A stretch of DNA of 64,000 bases from Heliorestis acidaminivorans. Its GTDB lineage: Bacteria; Bacillota; Desulfitobacteriia; Heliobacteriales; Heliobacteriaceae. Positions within the stretch are counted from its first letter, which is position 1; each line of letters begins with the position of its first letter. The stretch spans positions 62,001-126,000 of the forward strand of contig NZ_WBXO01000003.1 of the NCBI RefSeq assembly GCF_008933955.1. Reading direction: 5' to 3'. A program made the translations under genes and the position numbers. A model generated the notes under the pieces. It searched no databases. It saw only the letters and a list, made by a program, of their open reading frames with translations, and was not told the DNA's origin. Shown in pieces: positions 35,907 through 44,889 of the stretch.

Positions 35907-36737
35907 TTATTGATTTGTTACTTTCTTCATCCATTCTATTTCTCGACGATAATCTTCGATTTCACCAGGTGTTTCCAGATTAATGGGCAAACCTTGCAAA
36001 GCTGGTGCTTGCAAGACTTTAGCAAGTGCTTCGGCACCAATAAGACCTTGTCCAATCATGGCGTGACGATCTTTGCGTGATCCTAAGGGCTGTAAACTAT
36101 CATTAAAATGCATAGCTTTCAACCGTTGGAGACCTACGATCTTGTCAAATTCTTGCAAAACCTCTTGAAAATTATCTTTAACATCATAACCAGCACCAAA
36201 AAGGTGACAAGTATCTAAGCATATACCAACTACTTCCGGTACTTCTAGACGTTCAATAATAGCCGCTAGATCTTCAAAGCGACCTCCTACTTCCGAGCCT
36301 GCTCCAGCCATACCTTCTAGTAAAATCAAAACTTCTTGATCTGCTTTTAAGACATCATTCAGTGCCTTAGCTATTTTCTCAATTCCTACATCTAAACCTT
36401 GTCCGACATGACTGCCTGGATGAACGACAATATAAGGTATGCACGCTTGTCTCATCCGTTCAATATCAGCCGCCAAGGTTTGCCGTGCAAAGTTCCAAGT
36501 CTCTTCTTTTGGAGCGGCTAAATTAATAGTATAAGGCGCATGAGCCACTATAGGACCAAAGTTATATTCTTCTCGTAATTGTAATGCTTTATCAATATCT
36601 TCTTGCTTCAACGCTTTCGCTTGACCGCCCCGAGGATTTCTTGTGAAAAATTGAAAAGTCCTTGCCTCTATAGATATCGCTTCGCGGACAGCATTATGGA
36701 ATCCTTTTGAGATAGATAAATGGGCACCAAAATACAA
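35907..36737 (-). CDS. nfo: Endonuclease IV (apurinic/apyrimidinic endonuclease)
   Basis: 276 residues, full length. Motifs of the three-zinc TIM barrel: GAHLSISKG, AHAPYTINLAAP, YIVVHPGSHVGQG, LLEGMAGAGSEVG, GICLDTCHLFGAGYD, HFNDSLQPLGSRKDRH and INLETPGE. It incises DNA at abasic sites in base excision repair. Start is TTG with AGGAG upstream. It is cotranscribed with the GNAT gene downstream. Confidence 0.95.
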   Translation of the reverse strand: MYFGAHLSISKGFHNAVREAISIEARTFQFFTRNPRGGQAKALKQEDIDKALQLREEYNFGPIVAHAPYTINLAAPKEETWNFARQTLAADIERMRQACIPYIVVHPGSHVGQGLDVGIEKIAKALNDVLKADQEVLILLEGMAGAGSEVGGRFEDLAAIIERLEVPEVVGICLDTCHLFGAGYDVKDNFQEVLQEFDKIVGLQRLKAMHFNDSLQPLGSRKDRHAMIGQGLIGAEALAKVLQAPALQGLPINLETPGEIEDYRREIEWMKKVTNQ

Positions 36738-36801
36738 ATTCTTTTCTCCTTTCTATGTGGAGGCTGATTTTTGTGGAGTTATTAAAAACTTTTAACTAGA
36801 C

Positions 36802-37446
36802 TTAAGATAGTAGCTTCTTTAATTCTACGGCATTTTTCTGGGGATCATCTTGTGCAAAGAGAGCGGCTATGGTTGCAACTCCTTGAATGCCAGTAGTTTT
36901 CAAGCCTTCTATATTGGTAGCATCAAAACCACCAATGGCAAAGACAGGGATACGAACATGATTACGAATCTCCTGTAAACCCTCATAACCCATAGGTTTA
37001 TCAGCAAGTTGCTTAGAAAAAGGTGCAAAAACAGGACCAGCACCTACATAATCAGCACCTGCTAGCTCTGCCTTACGGGCCATAGTAGCGTCTCTAACAG
37101 TAATACCAATTAACCCTTTTGGCCAGAGCTTTCTAGCTTGAGATAGAGGCAGATCTTCTTGTCCCAGATGAACACCATCAGCTTCTACAGCCATTGCTAT
37201 ATCAAGACGATCATTAATAAATAGCTTCTTCCCTGCCTCACGAGTAACTTCTCTAAGTAGCAAGGCTCTATGATAATAGGTAGCTGAATCTATGTTTTTT
37301 TCTCTCAATTGCACTATATCACAGCCACCAGCAAGAGCGCTTTTCACTTTACTTACCAGCTCTTCATTACTTAGAGCTTGTTCTCGTCCCAAGATACCGT
37401 ATAAAAGTAAGCCGTCACTGAATCCCATTCTGTTCATTTTCTTCAT
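36802..37446 (-). CDS. thiE: Thiamine-phosphate synthase
   Basis: 214 residues of the ThiE TIM-barrel: GGCDIVQLREKN, LFINDRLDIAMAVEADGVHL, GQEDLP, ITVRDATMARKAELAGADYVG, GPVFAPFSK and FAIGGFDATN. It joins HMP-diphosphate and thiazole phosphate to give thiamine phosphate. AGAAGGAGATG precedes the ATG. It lies 20 bp after a tenI-type gene, with which it shares an ancestor. No TPP riboswitch was found in front of the pair. Confidence 0.9.
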   Translation of the reverse strand: MKKMNRMGFSDGLLLYGILGREQALSNEELVSKVKSALAGGCDIVQLREKNIDSATYYHRALLLREVTREAGKKLFINDRLDIAMAVEADGVHLGQEDLPLSQARKLWPKGLIGITVRDATMARKAELAGADYVGAGPVFAPFSKQLADKPMGYEGLQEIRNHVRIPVFAIGGFDATNIEGLKTTGIQGVATIAALFAQDDPQKNAVELKKLLS

Positions 37447-37466
37447 CTCCTTCTGCGGAGTAACTA

Positions 37467-38117
37467 CTAATAACTATCCGAAAAGCTTAGCAAGCTTTTT
37501 TTTAAGTCTCTTAAGGTCTTCGCAGGCATTTGAGTAGTCATAGCACTACTCATGATAGCAATAGCCTTAGCTCCATGACGAAGCGTCAAAGCTCCATTGT
37601 AGCTGTCGATGCCTCCTATAGCTACTACAGGCCAAGGGGAAGCACTTGTAAAGCGACTTAGTTCCTCCAGACCAAGACCTTTTTTGCCGGCTTTACAGTC
37701 AGTTAAGAAGATATTACCAAGCAAAAGGTAATCTAAGGCTTCTCGATCCTGCTCTGAAAGATTGTCAATATCTTCCCAAGTGTGCACAGATAGACCGAGC
37801 CATTGTTGTGTTTTCAGTAAAGATCTTACAACAGCAGGCTTTAGAGCACCTTGACCAAGATGAACTCCATCAGCTTGTACAGCTAAAGCTACTTCTACAG
37901 AGCTATTAATAATCAATGCTGTATCGCTTTGTTCTGTTATTTTTTTTACTTGTACAGCAAGCTCATAAAGCTCCTGAGGCGGTAGATCTTTTTCTCTTAA
38001 AATAAGTGCACTTGGTTTTTCTTGCACTATCTCGGCTATTTTTTCTAAGAAAAAAGGGCCAGCTAGATGACGATTCGTTACAATCCAGAGTGGTTTGGGA
38101 AAGTTCTTCTGTTGCAC
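37467..38117 (-). CDS. tenI: Thiazole tautomerase TenI (ThiE paralogue)
   Basis: 216 residues from GTG 38117, which has TAGGAGAG 9 nt upstream; the open frame extends to a TTG at 38159 without a good site. It shows the TenI pattern SVHTWEDI (the SVH histidine) and YLLLGNIFLTDCKAGKKGLG, closely like B. subtilis TenI, where ThiE has a different loop. TenI isomerises the thiazole carboxylate phosphate before coupling. Immediately upstream of thiE. Confidence 0.85.
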   Translation of the reverse strand: MQQKNFPKPLWIVTNRHLAGPFFLEKIAEIVQEKPSALILREKDLPPQELYELAVQVKKITEQSDTALIINSSVEVALAVQADGVHLGQGALKPAVVRSLLKTQQWLGLSVHTWEDIDNLSEQDREALDYLLLGNIFLTDCKAGKKGLGLEELSRFTSASPWPVVAIGGIDSYNGALTLRHGAKAIAIMSSAMTTQMPAKTLRDLKKSLLSFSDSY

Positions 38118-38201
38118 AAAAAACAACTCTCCTAGGCTACTTTCTCTTCGATATACCAATCTTTAAAGGTTTTGTAAAAAAACAAAAATAAAAAGAAAGG
38201 T

Positions 38202-38234
38202 CGGAGCAACAACTGTATAAATAGTCGTGCTCCG
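38202..38234 (-). terminator. Terminator of the oligoendopeptidase gene
   Basis: Arms CGGAGCA / TGCTCCG with inner ACT/AGT pairing; the minus strand continues CTTTCTTTTTATTTTTG. Confidence 0.75.
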
Positions 38235-38284
38235 CTTTATGCCTATCCTATCAGATTTTTTGTTAAGATGCTATGAAAAAATTT

Positions 38285-40090
38285 TTACGTCAGCGACTCT
38301 AGTTCTTTAAGTAACTGTTCGAAGAGCTGAAGAGACTCTTTAATAGGTTCTGTACTCTCCATATTGACACCAGCAATTTTCAATAAATCCAGAGGATATT
38401 GAGAACTTCCACCTGCTAAAAATTCGAGATAACGTTGAACAGCACTATCGCCTTCTTCAAGAATCTGCTTTGTTAAGGCCGTAGCGGCCGCAAAGCCCGT
38501 AGCGTACTTGTAGACATAGAAATTATTATAAAAATGAGGTATGCGAGCCCATTCTACATCGATTTCTTCATCAATGATCATATTAGGTCCATAGTAATCT
38601 TGGTTTAACTGCTTATAGCTACCTTTTAGATTCTCTGGTGTAAGAGCTTCGCCACTTTCTACTTTATTGTGAATCAGCTTTTCAAATTCAGCAAACATCG
38701 TCTGTCGGTAGACAGTCCCTCTAAATTGTTCTAGATAATGATTCAGGAGATAACGCTTTTTCGTCTTATCTTTTTCTTTTTTTAATAGGTAATGGATGAG
38801 TAAAGACTCATTAACTGTTGAAGCTACTTCTGCTACGAAGATAGAATAGTGGGCATAGACATAAGGCTGTTTTTGATATGAGTAATAGGAATGGAGTGCA
38901 TGGCCCATCTCGTGGGCTAGTGTAAAGACATCAGAAAGCTTATCCTGATAATTTAATAGGACATAGGGATGAGTCCCATAAGGACCCCAGGAATAAGCTC
39001 CACTCGTTTTTCCTCGATTTTCATAGACGTCGATCCAGCGATTTTGAAAAGCTTCTTCCAAAATTCTTCCATAGTCATTACCGAGTGGCTTTAATCCTTC
39101 TTGAACCATTGTGACTGCTTCTTCATAAGGTATTTGCCAGTCAATGCCTTCTACAATAGGCGTGTAAAGGTCATACATGTGAAGTTCTTCAACTTGCAGT
39201 TGTTTTTTTCTGTACTCCACATAGCGATAAAAAGTAGGCAAATGTTGCCGTACAGTTTTGATCAAATTATCGTAGACTGTCAGGGGTACTTTGTCACCAA
39301 AAAGAGCACTTTCTAGAGCCGATGGATATTTGCGTATCCGTGACATTACTACAGCTCGCTTTACGGCTGTACTCAAAGTAGCTGATATTGTATTTTCTAG
39401 GCCACGATAAGTTTTATAAAGTGCTTGAAAAGTATGGCGTCGCAAATCGCGGTCTCTACTTTCCATCAACTGACCATAACGACCATGAGTAATTTGAATC
39501 TCCTTACCTTGACTATCTTTTACAACTGGAAAAGTAAGATCAGCGTTGTTCAACATGGTAAAAATTTTACTAGCCGCTCCTGTAACTTCACCTGTTTGCG
39601 CTAATAAGGCTTCTTCTTTTTCTGACAGTACATGAGGTTTTTGACGTCTTAGATCGTCTAAAGCAAATCTGTATAGCTCCAGGCCTTCCTCTTTTTGCAG
39701 AAAATTTTGTAAGGTTCCGTCAGGAATAGCTAGTATTTCTGGTAATAGAAAAGATGTAGTACTATTTACTTCACTACCTAAGGCAGTAACCCGATCGGTG
39801 AGCGCTTGGTAAGTTGTGTTGCTATTATCCTCATCACGGCGCATTCTTGCATAAGTAAATAAACTCTCCATTAACTGTCCAAGATCGTCTTGTAGTTGTA
39901 AGGCTTGTAACAAGATGCTACTTTTTTTGCTTAACTGACCTTGTAAAGCTTTTATCTTTTGCACACGTTCTGGTACAGATTGGAAATCTTTCTCCCAGGC
40001 CTCATCTGATGAATAAATATCCTCAAGACGCCAACGATACTCTTCTTGCACCCTATTGCGTTGAGGTAATGTATTAGTTTGATCACTCAT
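38285..40090 (-). CDS. pepF: Oligoendopeptidase F (M3 metallopeptidase)
   Basis: 601 residues from ATG 40090 with AAGGGAAG upstream; the open frame extends 40 residues further but lacks family-like sequence there. N-terminal helical M3 oligopeptidase domain (EYRWRLEDIYSSDEAWEKDF) and catalytic domain with TLAHEMGHALHSYYS (HExxH zinc site) followed by the glutamate in ASTVNESLL. It degrades oligopeptides in the cytoplasm. Monocistronic, between two terminators. Confidence 0.94.
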   Translation of the reverse strand: MSDQTNTLPQRNRVQEEYRWRLEDIYSSDEAWEKDFQSVPERVQKIKALQGQLSKKSSILLQALQLQDDLGQLMESLFTYARMRRDEDNSNTTYQALTDRVTALGSEVNSTTSFLLPEILAIPDGTLQNFLQKEEGLELYRFALDDLRRQKPHVLSEKEEALLAQTGEVTGAASKIFTMLNNADLTFPVVKDSQGKEIQITHGRYGQLMESRDRDLRRHTFQALYKTYRGLENTISATLSTAVKRAVVMSRIRKYPSALESALFGDKVPLTVYDNLIKTVRQHLPTFYRYVEYRKKQLQVEELHMYDLYTPIVEGIDWQIPYEEAVTMVQEGLKPLGNDYGRILEEAFQNRWIDVYENRGKTSGAYSWGPYGTHPYVLLNYQDKLSDVFTLAHEMGHALHSYYSYQKQPYVYAHYSIFVAEVASTVNESLLIHYLLKKEKDKTKKRYLLNHYLEQFRGTVYRQTMFAEFEKLIHNKVESGEALTPENLKGSYKQLNQDYYGPNMIIDEEIDVEWARIPHFYNNFYVYKYATGFAAATALTKQILEEGDSAVQRYLEFLAGGSSQYPLDLLKIAGVNMESTEPIKESLQLFEQLLKELESLT

Positions 40091-40199
40091 TCCATAACTT
40101 CCCTTCACGTTTACTTGTTTTCTTGAAAATAGTATGTTTGGAAAGGCTAGAAGATATTTGCCTCTTCTAATAGGTGGCTTTAGTACGATGATTGTAAGT

Positions 40200-40242
40200 A
40201 AAAATAGCACTTCATCCTTATTGCAGGTGAAGTGCTATTTTT
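40200..40242 (-). terminator. Terminator of the pyrophosphatase gene
   Basis: Arms AAAAATAGCACTTCA / TGAAGTGCTATTTTT with a 13-nt loop, 57 bp after the stop of the pyrophosphatase gene. Confidence 0.88.
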
Positions 40243-40298
40243 TATGCTGTCTTTATATGATTACTTTTTGAAATAGCTTCTTGCACTGCAATTCTTAG

Positions 40299-41933
40299 TT
40301 AGGCGCCTAAGAAAGCAGACAAAGGTGGTACGACTTGTTTTTTTCTAGAGAGTACGCCAGGCAGGTAAGCTTCTTGATCTTTTACTGTAACTTTGAAAGC
40401 TTTATCTACGATTTCAACATCCTTACCAGCAGTCAACAAGAGAGTACCTTCGTTAATAATATCAGTAAGCATGAGCAATACCATGTCTAGTTTTTTGTCA
40501 CTGCGAATTGACTCCATTGAATCTAGAAGGTTTGCTTTCAGCTTCTGAGCGCCTTCCATATCCATCGTTTCGACCTGACAGATACCTAGCTTTTTATCAC
40601 CTAAGTGAAATTCTTTGAAATCCTGGAAGATAATTTCTTCTGGGCTACGACCTTCAAGGGAAGAGCCTGCCGCAAACATTGCTTTTCCGAATTCCATAAT
40701 GTCAACACCGGCGATTTGGGCTAGTTTTTCTGCAATTACTTTATCTCTTTTGGTGCATGTGGGGCTCTTAAAAAGCACTGTATCCGATAAGATAGCAGCT
40801 AACATGATACCGGCTATATCTTGGGGTATCTCTACATCCTGCTCATCATACATAGAGGCAATAATGGTAGATGTGCAGCCTACTGGTTCACCACGGAAGA
40901 AGATTGGCTCGCCAGTTTGTACATCTCCCATACGGTGATGATCAATAACTTCTAGGATTTGGGCCTGTTCTAAGCCCATTACGGCTTGGCTTTTCTCGTT
41001 ATGGTCTACTAGTATGACTTGTTTCCGTTGCATTGTTAGCAAGTGGTATCTAGAAACAACACCTACTAAGCGTTTTTGTTTATTAATAACGGGATAAGAT
41101 CGATAACGTGTGTCTAGCATGACTTTACGAACGTCATCTACATAATCATCTTCTTGGAAAGCAATGATATCATCTTGATGCATAATCGTGTTGACTGGTG
41201 CGCACATGCCCAAGAGGCGTGCGGCACTGTAAGTGTCATGAGGCACTGACAGAATAGGAACGCCTGCAGTTAGAGCCTCTGATTTTACTTTTTCGGTAAC
41301 AGAAAAACCACCTGTAATGATCAAGCAACCAGCACCAGCCTTGATAGCGGCCAATTGAGCTTCTTCCCGATCTCCAATAACTACAAAGTCACCAGGCTCA
41401 ATATGCTTCACCATGCTATTAGGATTCATGCCACCAATTACAGCTTTACCTTTTAAAGGTCTTTCTTCATCAGTAGGTGAGATGAAACAACCACCCATGG
41501 TATGAACTAAAGCACCTAAGGTAATACCCATTTTATCAAAATCTTTGAACTCTTCTAAGTTCAGATATCTTTCGGCAATATCACCTAAGGTAATCATACC
41601 TACGAGGTGATAGTCTTGATCTACAACAGGCAAGGACTTGGTATTTTCTTTGGCCGCTAAAACACCTACATCACGGATAGGAGCATTAGCTAAGACAGCA
41701 AAAGGGCTTTCTTGGCCAATCATATCAGTAACACGAGCTTTAACATCTTCAAAGTACGTTGGCTCTTCTACTTGGAAATGATCAAGTACAAATTTGGTTT
41801 CCGGTTTCACGTTGCCACAGCGCCCGGCTATGTATGCTTCATTCGTAACTTGACGCTTTAAGTAAGCATAAGCAATAGCTGAACAAATGGAGTCTGTATC
41901 TGGATTGCGATGACCAATCACGATGACGGACAT
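40299..41933 (-). CDS. Manganese-dependent inorganic pyrophosphatase with CBS-DRTGG regulatory insert
   Basis: 544 residues from ATG 41933 (GAGGAGG upstream; 11 extra residues are possible). DHH family II pyrophosphatase split by a regulatory insert: GHRNPDTDSICSAIAYAY at the start, CBS domain (about 65-120), DRTGG domain (about 130-240), second CBS (about 245-300), then VDHNEKSQ, EVIDHHRMGDVQ and the DHHA2 domain. It hydrolyses PPi; CBS domains respond to AMP/ADP and the DRTGG form to diadenosine polyphosphates in characterised homologues. Stand-alone gene with its own terminator. Confidence 0.95.
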   Translation of the reverse strand: MSVIVIGHRNPDTDSICSAIAYAYLKRQVTNEAYIAGRCGNVKPETKFVLDHFQVEEPTYFEDVKARVTDMIGQESPFAVLANAPIRDVGVLAAKENTKSLPVVDQDYHLVGMITLGDIAERYLNLEEFKDFDKMGITLGALVHTMGGCFISPTDEERPLKGKAVIGGMNPNSMVKHIEPGDFVVIGDREEAQLAAIKAGAGCLIITGGFSVTEKVKSEALTAGVPILSVPHDTYSAARLLGMCAPVNTIMHQDDIIAFQEDDYVDDVRKVMLDTRYRSYPVINKQKRLVGVVSRYHLLTMQRKQVILVDHNEKSQAVMGLEQAQILEVIDHHRMGDVQTGEPIFFRGEPVGCTSTIIASMYDEQDVEIPQDIAGIMLAAILSDTVLFKSPTCTKRDKVIAEKLAQIAGVDIMEFGKAMFAAGSSLEGRSPEEIIFQDFKEFHLGDKKLGICQVETMDMEGAQKLKANLLDSMESIRSDKKLDMVLLMLTDIINEGTLLLTAGKDVEIVDKAFKVTVKDQEAYLPGVLSRKKQVVPPLSAFLGA

Positions 41934-42131
41934 ATTATTGTGACGCCTCCTCTGATTCCATTTCATACAAATATTCTATCTTTTCTGTAGTATTCTACCC
42001 TATTTTTTCTATCAGTTCCAGTCTCGAAAAAAAAAGCTCGAACATTCCTTATATTATCACCATTTCATTTTTTTGCCATATCATTTTATAGAGAGAAAGA
42101 GTTAAATCACTTAGAAAGGAGTGATTTTTCC

Positions 42132-42245
42132 GTGAGCTACGCAGGGCATGGTTTCTTTGGCGGTCTTCGCAACGTGGCTGGGTTAGTAATTGCTCTAATA
42201 GTAATTGGAGCTTTCTTCCCTGATCTTTTTGGCTATAGAAGATAA
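42132..42245 (+). CDS. YjcZ-like hydrophobic micropeptide (37 aa)
   Basis: MSYAGHGFFGGLRNVAG followed by a hydrophobic helix (LVIALIVIGAFF) and PDLFGYRR. Start GTG has AAGGAGTGAT with ideal spacing. Short Gly-rich leader plus one helix recalls the YjcZ/sporulation-associated small proteins of Bacillota. Followed 39 bp later by a similar micropeptide. Confidence 0.7.
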   Translation: MSYAGHGFFGGLRNVAGLVIALIVIGAFFPDLFGYRR

Positions 42246-42284
42246 GTTTCCCAAAATGTATCTTCGAGAAAGGGTGAGCAATCT

Positions 42285-42392
42285 ATGAGTGGTGCTTGCG
42301 GTGGTTTCTTTGGAAACGATATCGTTGCTTTGGCAATTTTGATTATCATTATTGCTATTCTCGGTTCTTCTAGAACAGGCTATCGCTGTTAG
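42285..42392 (+). CDS. YjcZ-like hydrophobic micropeptide (35 aa)
   Basis: MSGACGGFFGNDIVA followed by a hydrophobic stretch (LAILIIIIAILG) and SSRTGYRC. AAAGGGTGAGC site ahead of the ATG. Shares the GGFFG/GHGFFGG leader style with the preceding micropeptide and probably its transcript; a strong terminator follows. Likely membrane peptide, possibly spore- or envelope-associated. Confidence 0.7.
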   Translation: MSGACGGFFGNDIVALAILIIIIAILGSSRTGYRC

Positions 42393-42401
42393 ATAGCCTG
42401 T

Positions 42402-42442
42402 AAAAAAAAGGGAGCATCCTTTTTACTGATGCTCCCTTTTTT
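42402..42442 (+). terminator. Terminator of the micropeptide pair
   Basis: Arms AAAAAAGGGAGCATC / GATGCTCCCTTTTTT with T-run. A second hairpin (TTCCGTTCT/AGAACGGAA, 42441-42466) is adjacent. Confidence 0.9.
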
Positions 42443-42497
42443 CCGTTCTTCTTTTTTAGAACGGAAGTCTTGAAGTTGCTGTTTTTTATTGGTAATA

Positions 42498-42567
42498 GGG
42501 TTGTAATGACGCCGTTCGCCAAGGGCTACATGGCACTGGCAAATCGCTCACTATGTCATTACAACCC
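42498..42567. repeat. 70-bp element bounded by perfect 13-bp inverted repeats
   Basis: GGGTTGTAATGAC (42498-42510) and its exact reverse complement (42555-42567) enclose 44 bp containing short GCC/GGC-rich segments. It lies between convergent genes, 4 bp from the stop of the exoD-like gene. It has no U-tract typical of a terminator. Could be a structured RNA, a small palindromic repeat unit or a minimal mobile remnant. Confidence 0.6.
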
Positions 42568-42570
42568 AGA

Positions 42571-43233
42571 TTATGCCATTAAGCTACCTAAATAATCCTC
42601 TATGGTTAATAAGAAAAGAACTTCCATACCTACCGCCCCAAGTAAAGCAACGACGGCAAAATAAATAAGGCTTATAATTATGAGCAAGTATCCGGCTATC
42701 AACAAGTAACCATCCCTTTCCAGACTGCCAGCGGCAAGAAAAAGGACAGCATAAGCAGGAATAGTGTTAGATAAGGGTAACGGTAAAGGAGCCATTAACA
42801 AGAAGGCACTAAAAATGATTAGAAAAACGTTAAAGCGAATCATCATATCTGCCTCTGTTAAAACAAGAAAACGAGGACGCATGAGCTTTTCAAGTTTAGC
42901 TAAAAGCTTAGCGCCAGATTCAAGAATATATTTCAAAGAATCGGAAGCAATCTCTTTATCTGCAAAGCCTTGAGGCAACCATAAAGGTCGGTTTAATATC
43001 AAAGCCATCCCAGCTAGTATTATGGCTAAACCAAAAGGAATGCTAGAACCAGGAATAGATAGAGGAATCAGAAAAGGGAGAGTAAGGACCATACAAACAG
43101 TCAGTAAGCCCCTCTCTCCTAGTTGATCAATCAATTGTCTTATGGTCATTCCTTGACCCGGTATATTACGGGCGATTGAAAGCAAAAGTTTCGAAAAACT
43201 TTGATGTTTTATTCTGCTCTTGTTTGCCAACAA
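42571..43233 (-). CDS. Exopolysaccharide synthesis protein ExoD family
   Basis: 220 residues with ExoD-type features: GMTIRQLIDQLGERGLLTVC near residue 28, then IPLSIPGSSIPFGLAIILAG, RPRFLVLT, and four to five hydrophobic helices. Integral membrane protein of unclear role, associated with exopolysaccharide or alkaline stress in rhizobia. Start is TTG (two in tandem) with GGTGGAG 6 nt upstream. Confidence 0.85.
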   Translation of the reverse strand: MLANKSRIKHQSFSKLLLSIARNIPGQGMTIRQLIDQLGERGLLTVCMVLTLPFLIPLSIPGSSIPFGLAIILAGMALILNRPLWLPQGFADKEIASDSLKYILESGAKLLAKLEKLMRPRFLVLTEADMMIRFNVFLIIFSAFLLMAPLPLPLSNTIPAYAVLFLAAGSLERDGYLLIAGYLLIIISLIYFAVVALLGAVGMEVLFLLTIEDYLGSLMA

Positions 43234-43313
43234 TTAAATCTCCACCTGGTGATTACTTGGGACTCACAAGAACCATTTTACTCCTTTTAAGCTTAAAATG
43301 AAATTTTTTTCTT

Positions 43314-43628
43314 TCAATCTTCCCATTTTTCATCTTCATTACTATAATCGTCGTAGCACATTTTTAAGTTTTGTATTTTTAAGGCATCATCGCCTTCTCT
43401 ATCAAAAAGAATGTGATGAGCTTTTTCACTAAACGCGTAAGCACCAATGATGGACTTATAGATACTATCGGCTAAGATGGGGCCAAACTCTTTAAGAATT
43501 GCTTTTTCTAACAATTGCTCAAATGTATCAAGTTGATTAGCTTGATGATTTCTCGACTCTTGTTGTAATTTTTCTAATTGCTTTTTCTTGTAATAATCTA
43601 GAGAAACAACTTTATCTTTTTCATTCAT
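43314..43628 (-). CDS. Hypothetical protein (104 aa)
   Basis: Starts at ATG 43628 (GGGGG 8 nt upstream; the frame extends eight residues further). Charged helical protein: DKVVSLDYYKKKQLEKLQQE, then EFGPILADSIYKSIIGAYAF and an acidic end. No cysteines of note except one. I do not recognise a family. Stands between exoD and an unknown gene on the same strand. Confidence 0.65.
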   Translation of the reverse strand: MNEKDKVVSLDYYKKKQLEKLQQESRNHQANQLDTFEQLLEKAILKEFGPILADSIYKSIIGAYAFSEKAHHILFDREGDDALKIQNLKMCYDDYSNEDEKWED

Positions 43629-43790
43629 GCTCCATACCCCCTCATATCGCATCGAAAAGAAAAAGTAACTGTATAAAATAGTGACGGTAGCATAGGGTTA
43701 AAGCTGAAAAAGATCACTGGATTGTACTTGCGTTCATCTTCACTTTATCATATTTTTCCGTAAATTCCAAGATGTTTTTTTTTGCACAAG

Positions 43791-43826
43791 AAAAGGCCTT
43801 TACACAAAAATGCGTAAAGGCCTTTG
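43791..43826 (-). terminator. Terminator of the gene at 43843
   Basis: Arms AAAGGCCTTTAC / GTAAAGGCCTTT with a 10-nt loop, 17 bp after the stop codon. Confidence 0.85.
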
Positions 43827-43842
43827 GAAGATCTAGATCTGC

Positions 43843-44754
43843 TTAATTTCGCTCCTGACGTAGGCGGCGAATTTCTCGATTAGCACGATTCAGTTTTTCC
43901 TCTAAATTATCCTTTTCTTGCCGTTCATAGACTAGTTGATCTCGTAGGTTACTAATAGCTACACGCTTACCACTTAGTTCACTTTCAAGATTTTGAATCT
44001 TACGAAAGAGAACTTTTGATCCTGTTTTGATCGTTTCCGGTACTAACATAGTTACAGCTTGTAATCTCATTGCTTCAAATTCTTCAATCAAAGGAATATG
44101 TAATAATATATAATTGGTTCGAGTCTTGCCATATTCCTTTTGATATTTTTTCACACTGTTCCAGCTTTTACAGAGGTCGTGTTGCAACGTATTAACCAGA
44201 AATTTGTTTGCAGCAACAAAAAAGATTTGATGTTCATCTTGGGGAAGATCTTTTGCAAATTGTAACATAGAAGCTTGCGAAAGACCTTCTAGCTCATCAA
44301 AATCAAAGCCAACAGCAGCTAGGCCTATGGCTATTTCATGATTTACCATTTCTTCTAGAACGCCATCCCATTGCTTTTGGCAAAAATGGTAAAAACCATC
44401 CCAAAAACGGGTAGATCGATGCTTCCAGTGATCATCTTGCTCTTGCATTAAAGTGGGAAAATCTTTCTTACGGCTTTGTTCGTCATCTTTTTCATCAATT
44501 GTTTGGTCAAAAAATTGAAAGCCTTTATTTTGAATCTTCATCAAAAATACAATCTGCTTCCCCACAAATAATTCAAAGTGAGTAGCTAAGGCTTCTTGAC
44601 CACAACAATGTACAGAAGGGACATAAAGCTCCGTCTCTTTCGCTTGCTTTATAATCTCTTCCATAGTGCTGCCAAGAAATTGAGCAAGATTGACTTTGGC
44701 GTTCTTATTACATTCTGAACAAAACCTTGTTGCAATCAAACGAGCCCCCGTCAA
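43843..44754 (-). CDS. Hypothetical protein with cysteine-rich N-terminus and C-terminal coiled coil (303 aa)
   Basis: N-terminal CSEC (12-15) and a CC pair near 50 could bind metal. A middle alpha/beta region carries HEIAIGLAAVGFDFDELEGL and HQIFFVAANKFLVN. Residues 240-303 form a clear heptad coiled coil ending EIRRLRQERN. Start is TTG with GGCAGGGA 5 nt upstream. No family recognised; no signal peptide or membrane helix. Monocistronic. Confidence 0.75.
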   Translation of the reverse strand: MTGARLIATRFCSECNKNAKVNLAQFLGSTMEEIIKQAKETELYVPSVHCCGQEALATHFELFVGKQIVFLMKIQNKGFQFFDQTIDEKDDEQSRKKDFPTLMQEQDDHWKHRSTRFWDGFYHFCQKQWDGVLEEMVNHEIAIGLAAVGFDFDELEGLSQASMLQFAKDLPQDEHQIFFVAANKFLVNTLQHDLCKSWNSVKKYQKEYGKTRTNYILLHIPLIEEFEAMRLQAVTMLVPETIKTGSKVLFRKIQNLESELSGKRVAISNLRDQLVYERQEKDNLEEKLNRANREIRRLRQERN

Positions 44755-44889
44755 TTTTATCCCTGCCTTATCGATGAATTGAAAGAATTAATATTTCACC
44801 TAATTACTTTCGTCATCAATCATCGATTTACCTTCTAGGCACTGAAAGAATTTTCACGAACTTTGCAGTTCCCTGTCGTTAAGGTAGTT

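Noticed and set aside
38118-38284. TPP riboswitch ahead of tenI-thiE
   Set aside because: The space upstream of tenI is short and carries only the pepF terminator; no CUGAGA/ACYUGA-type core was seen.
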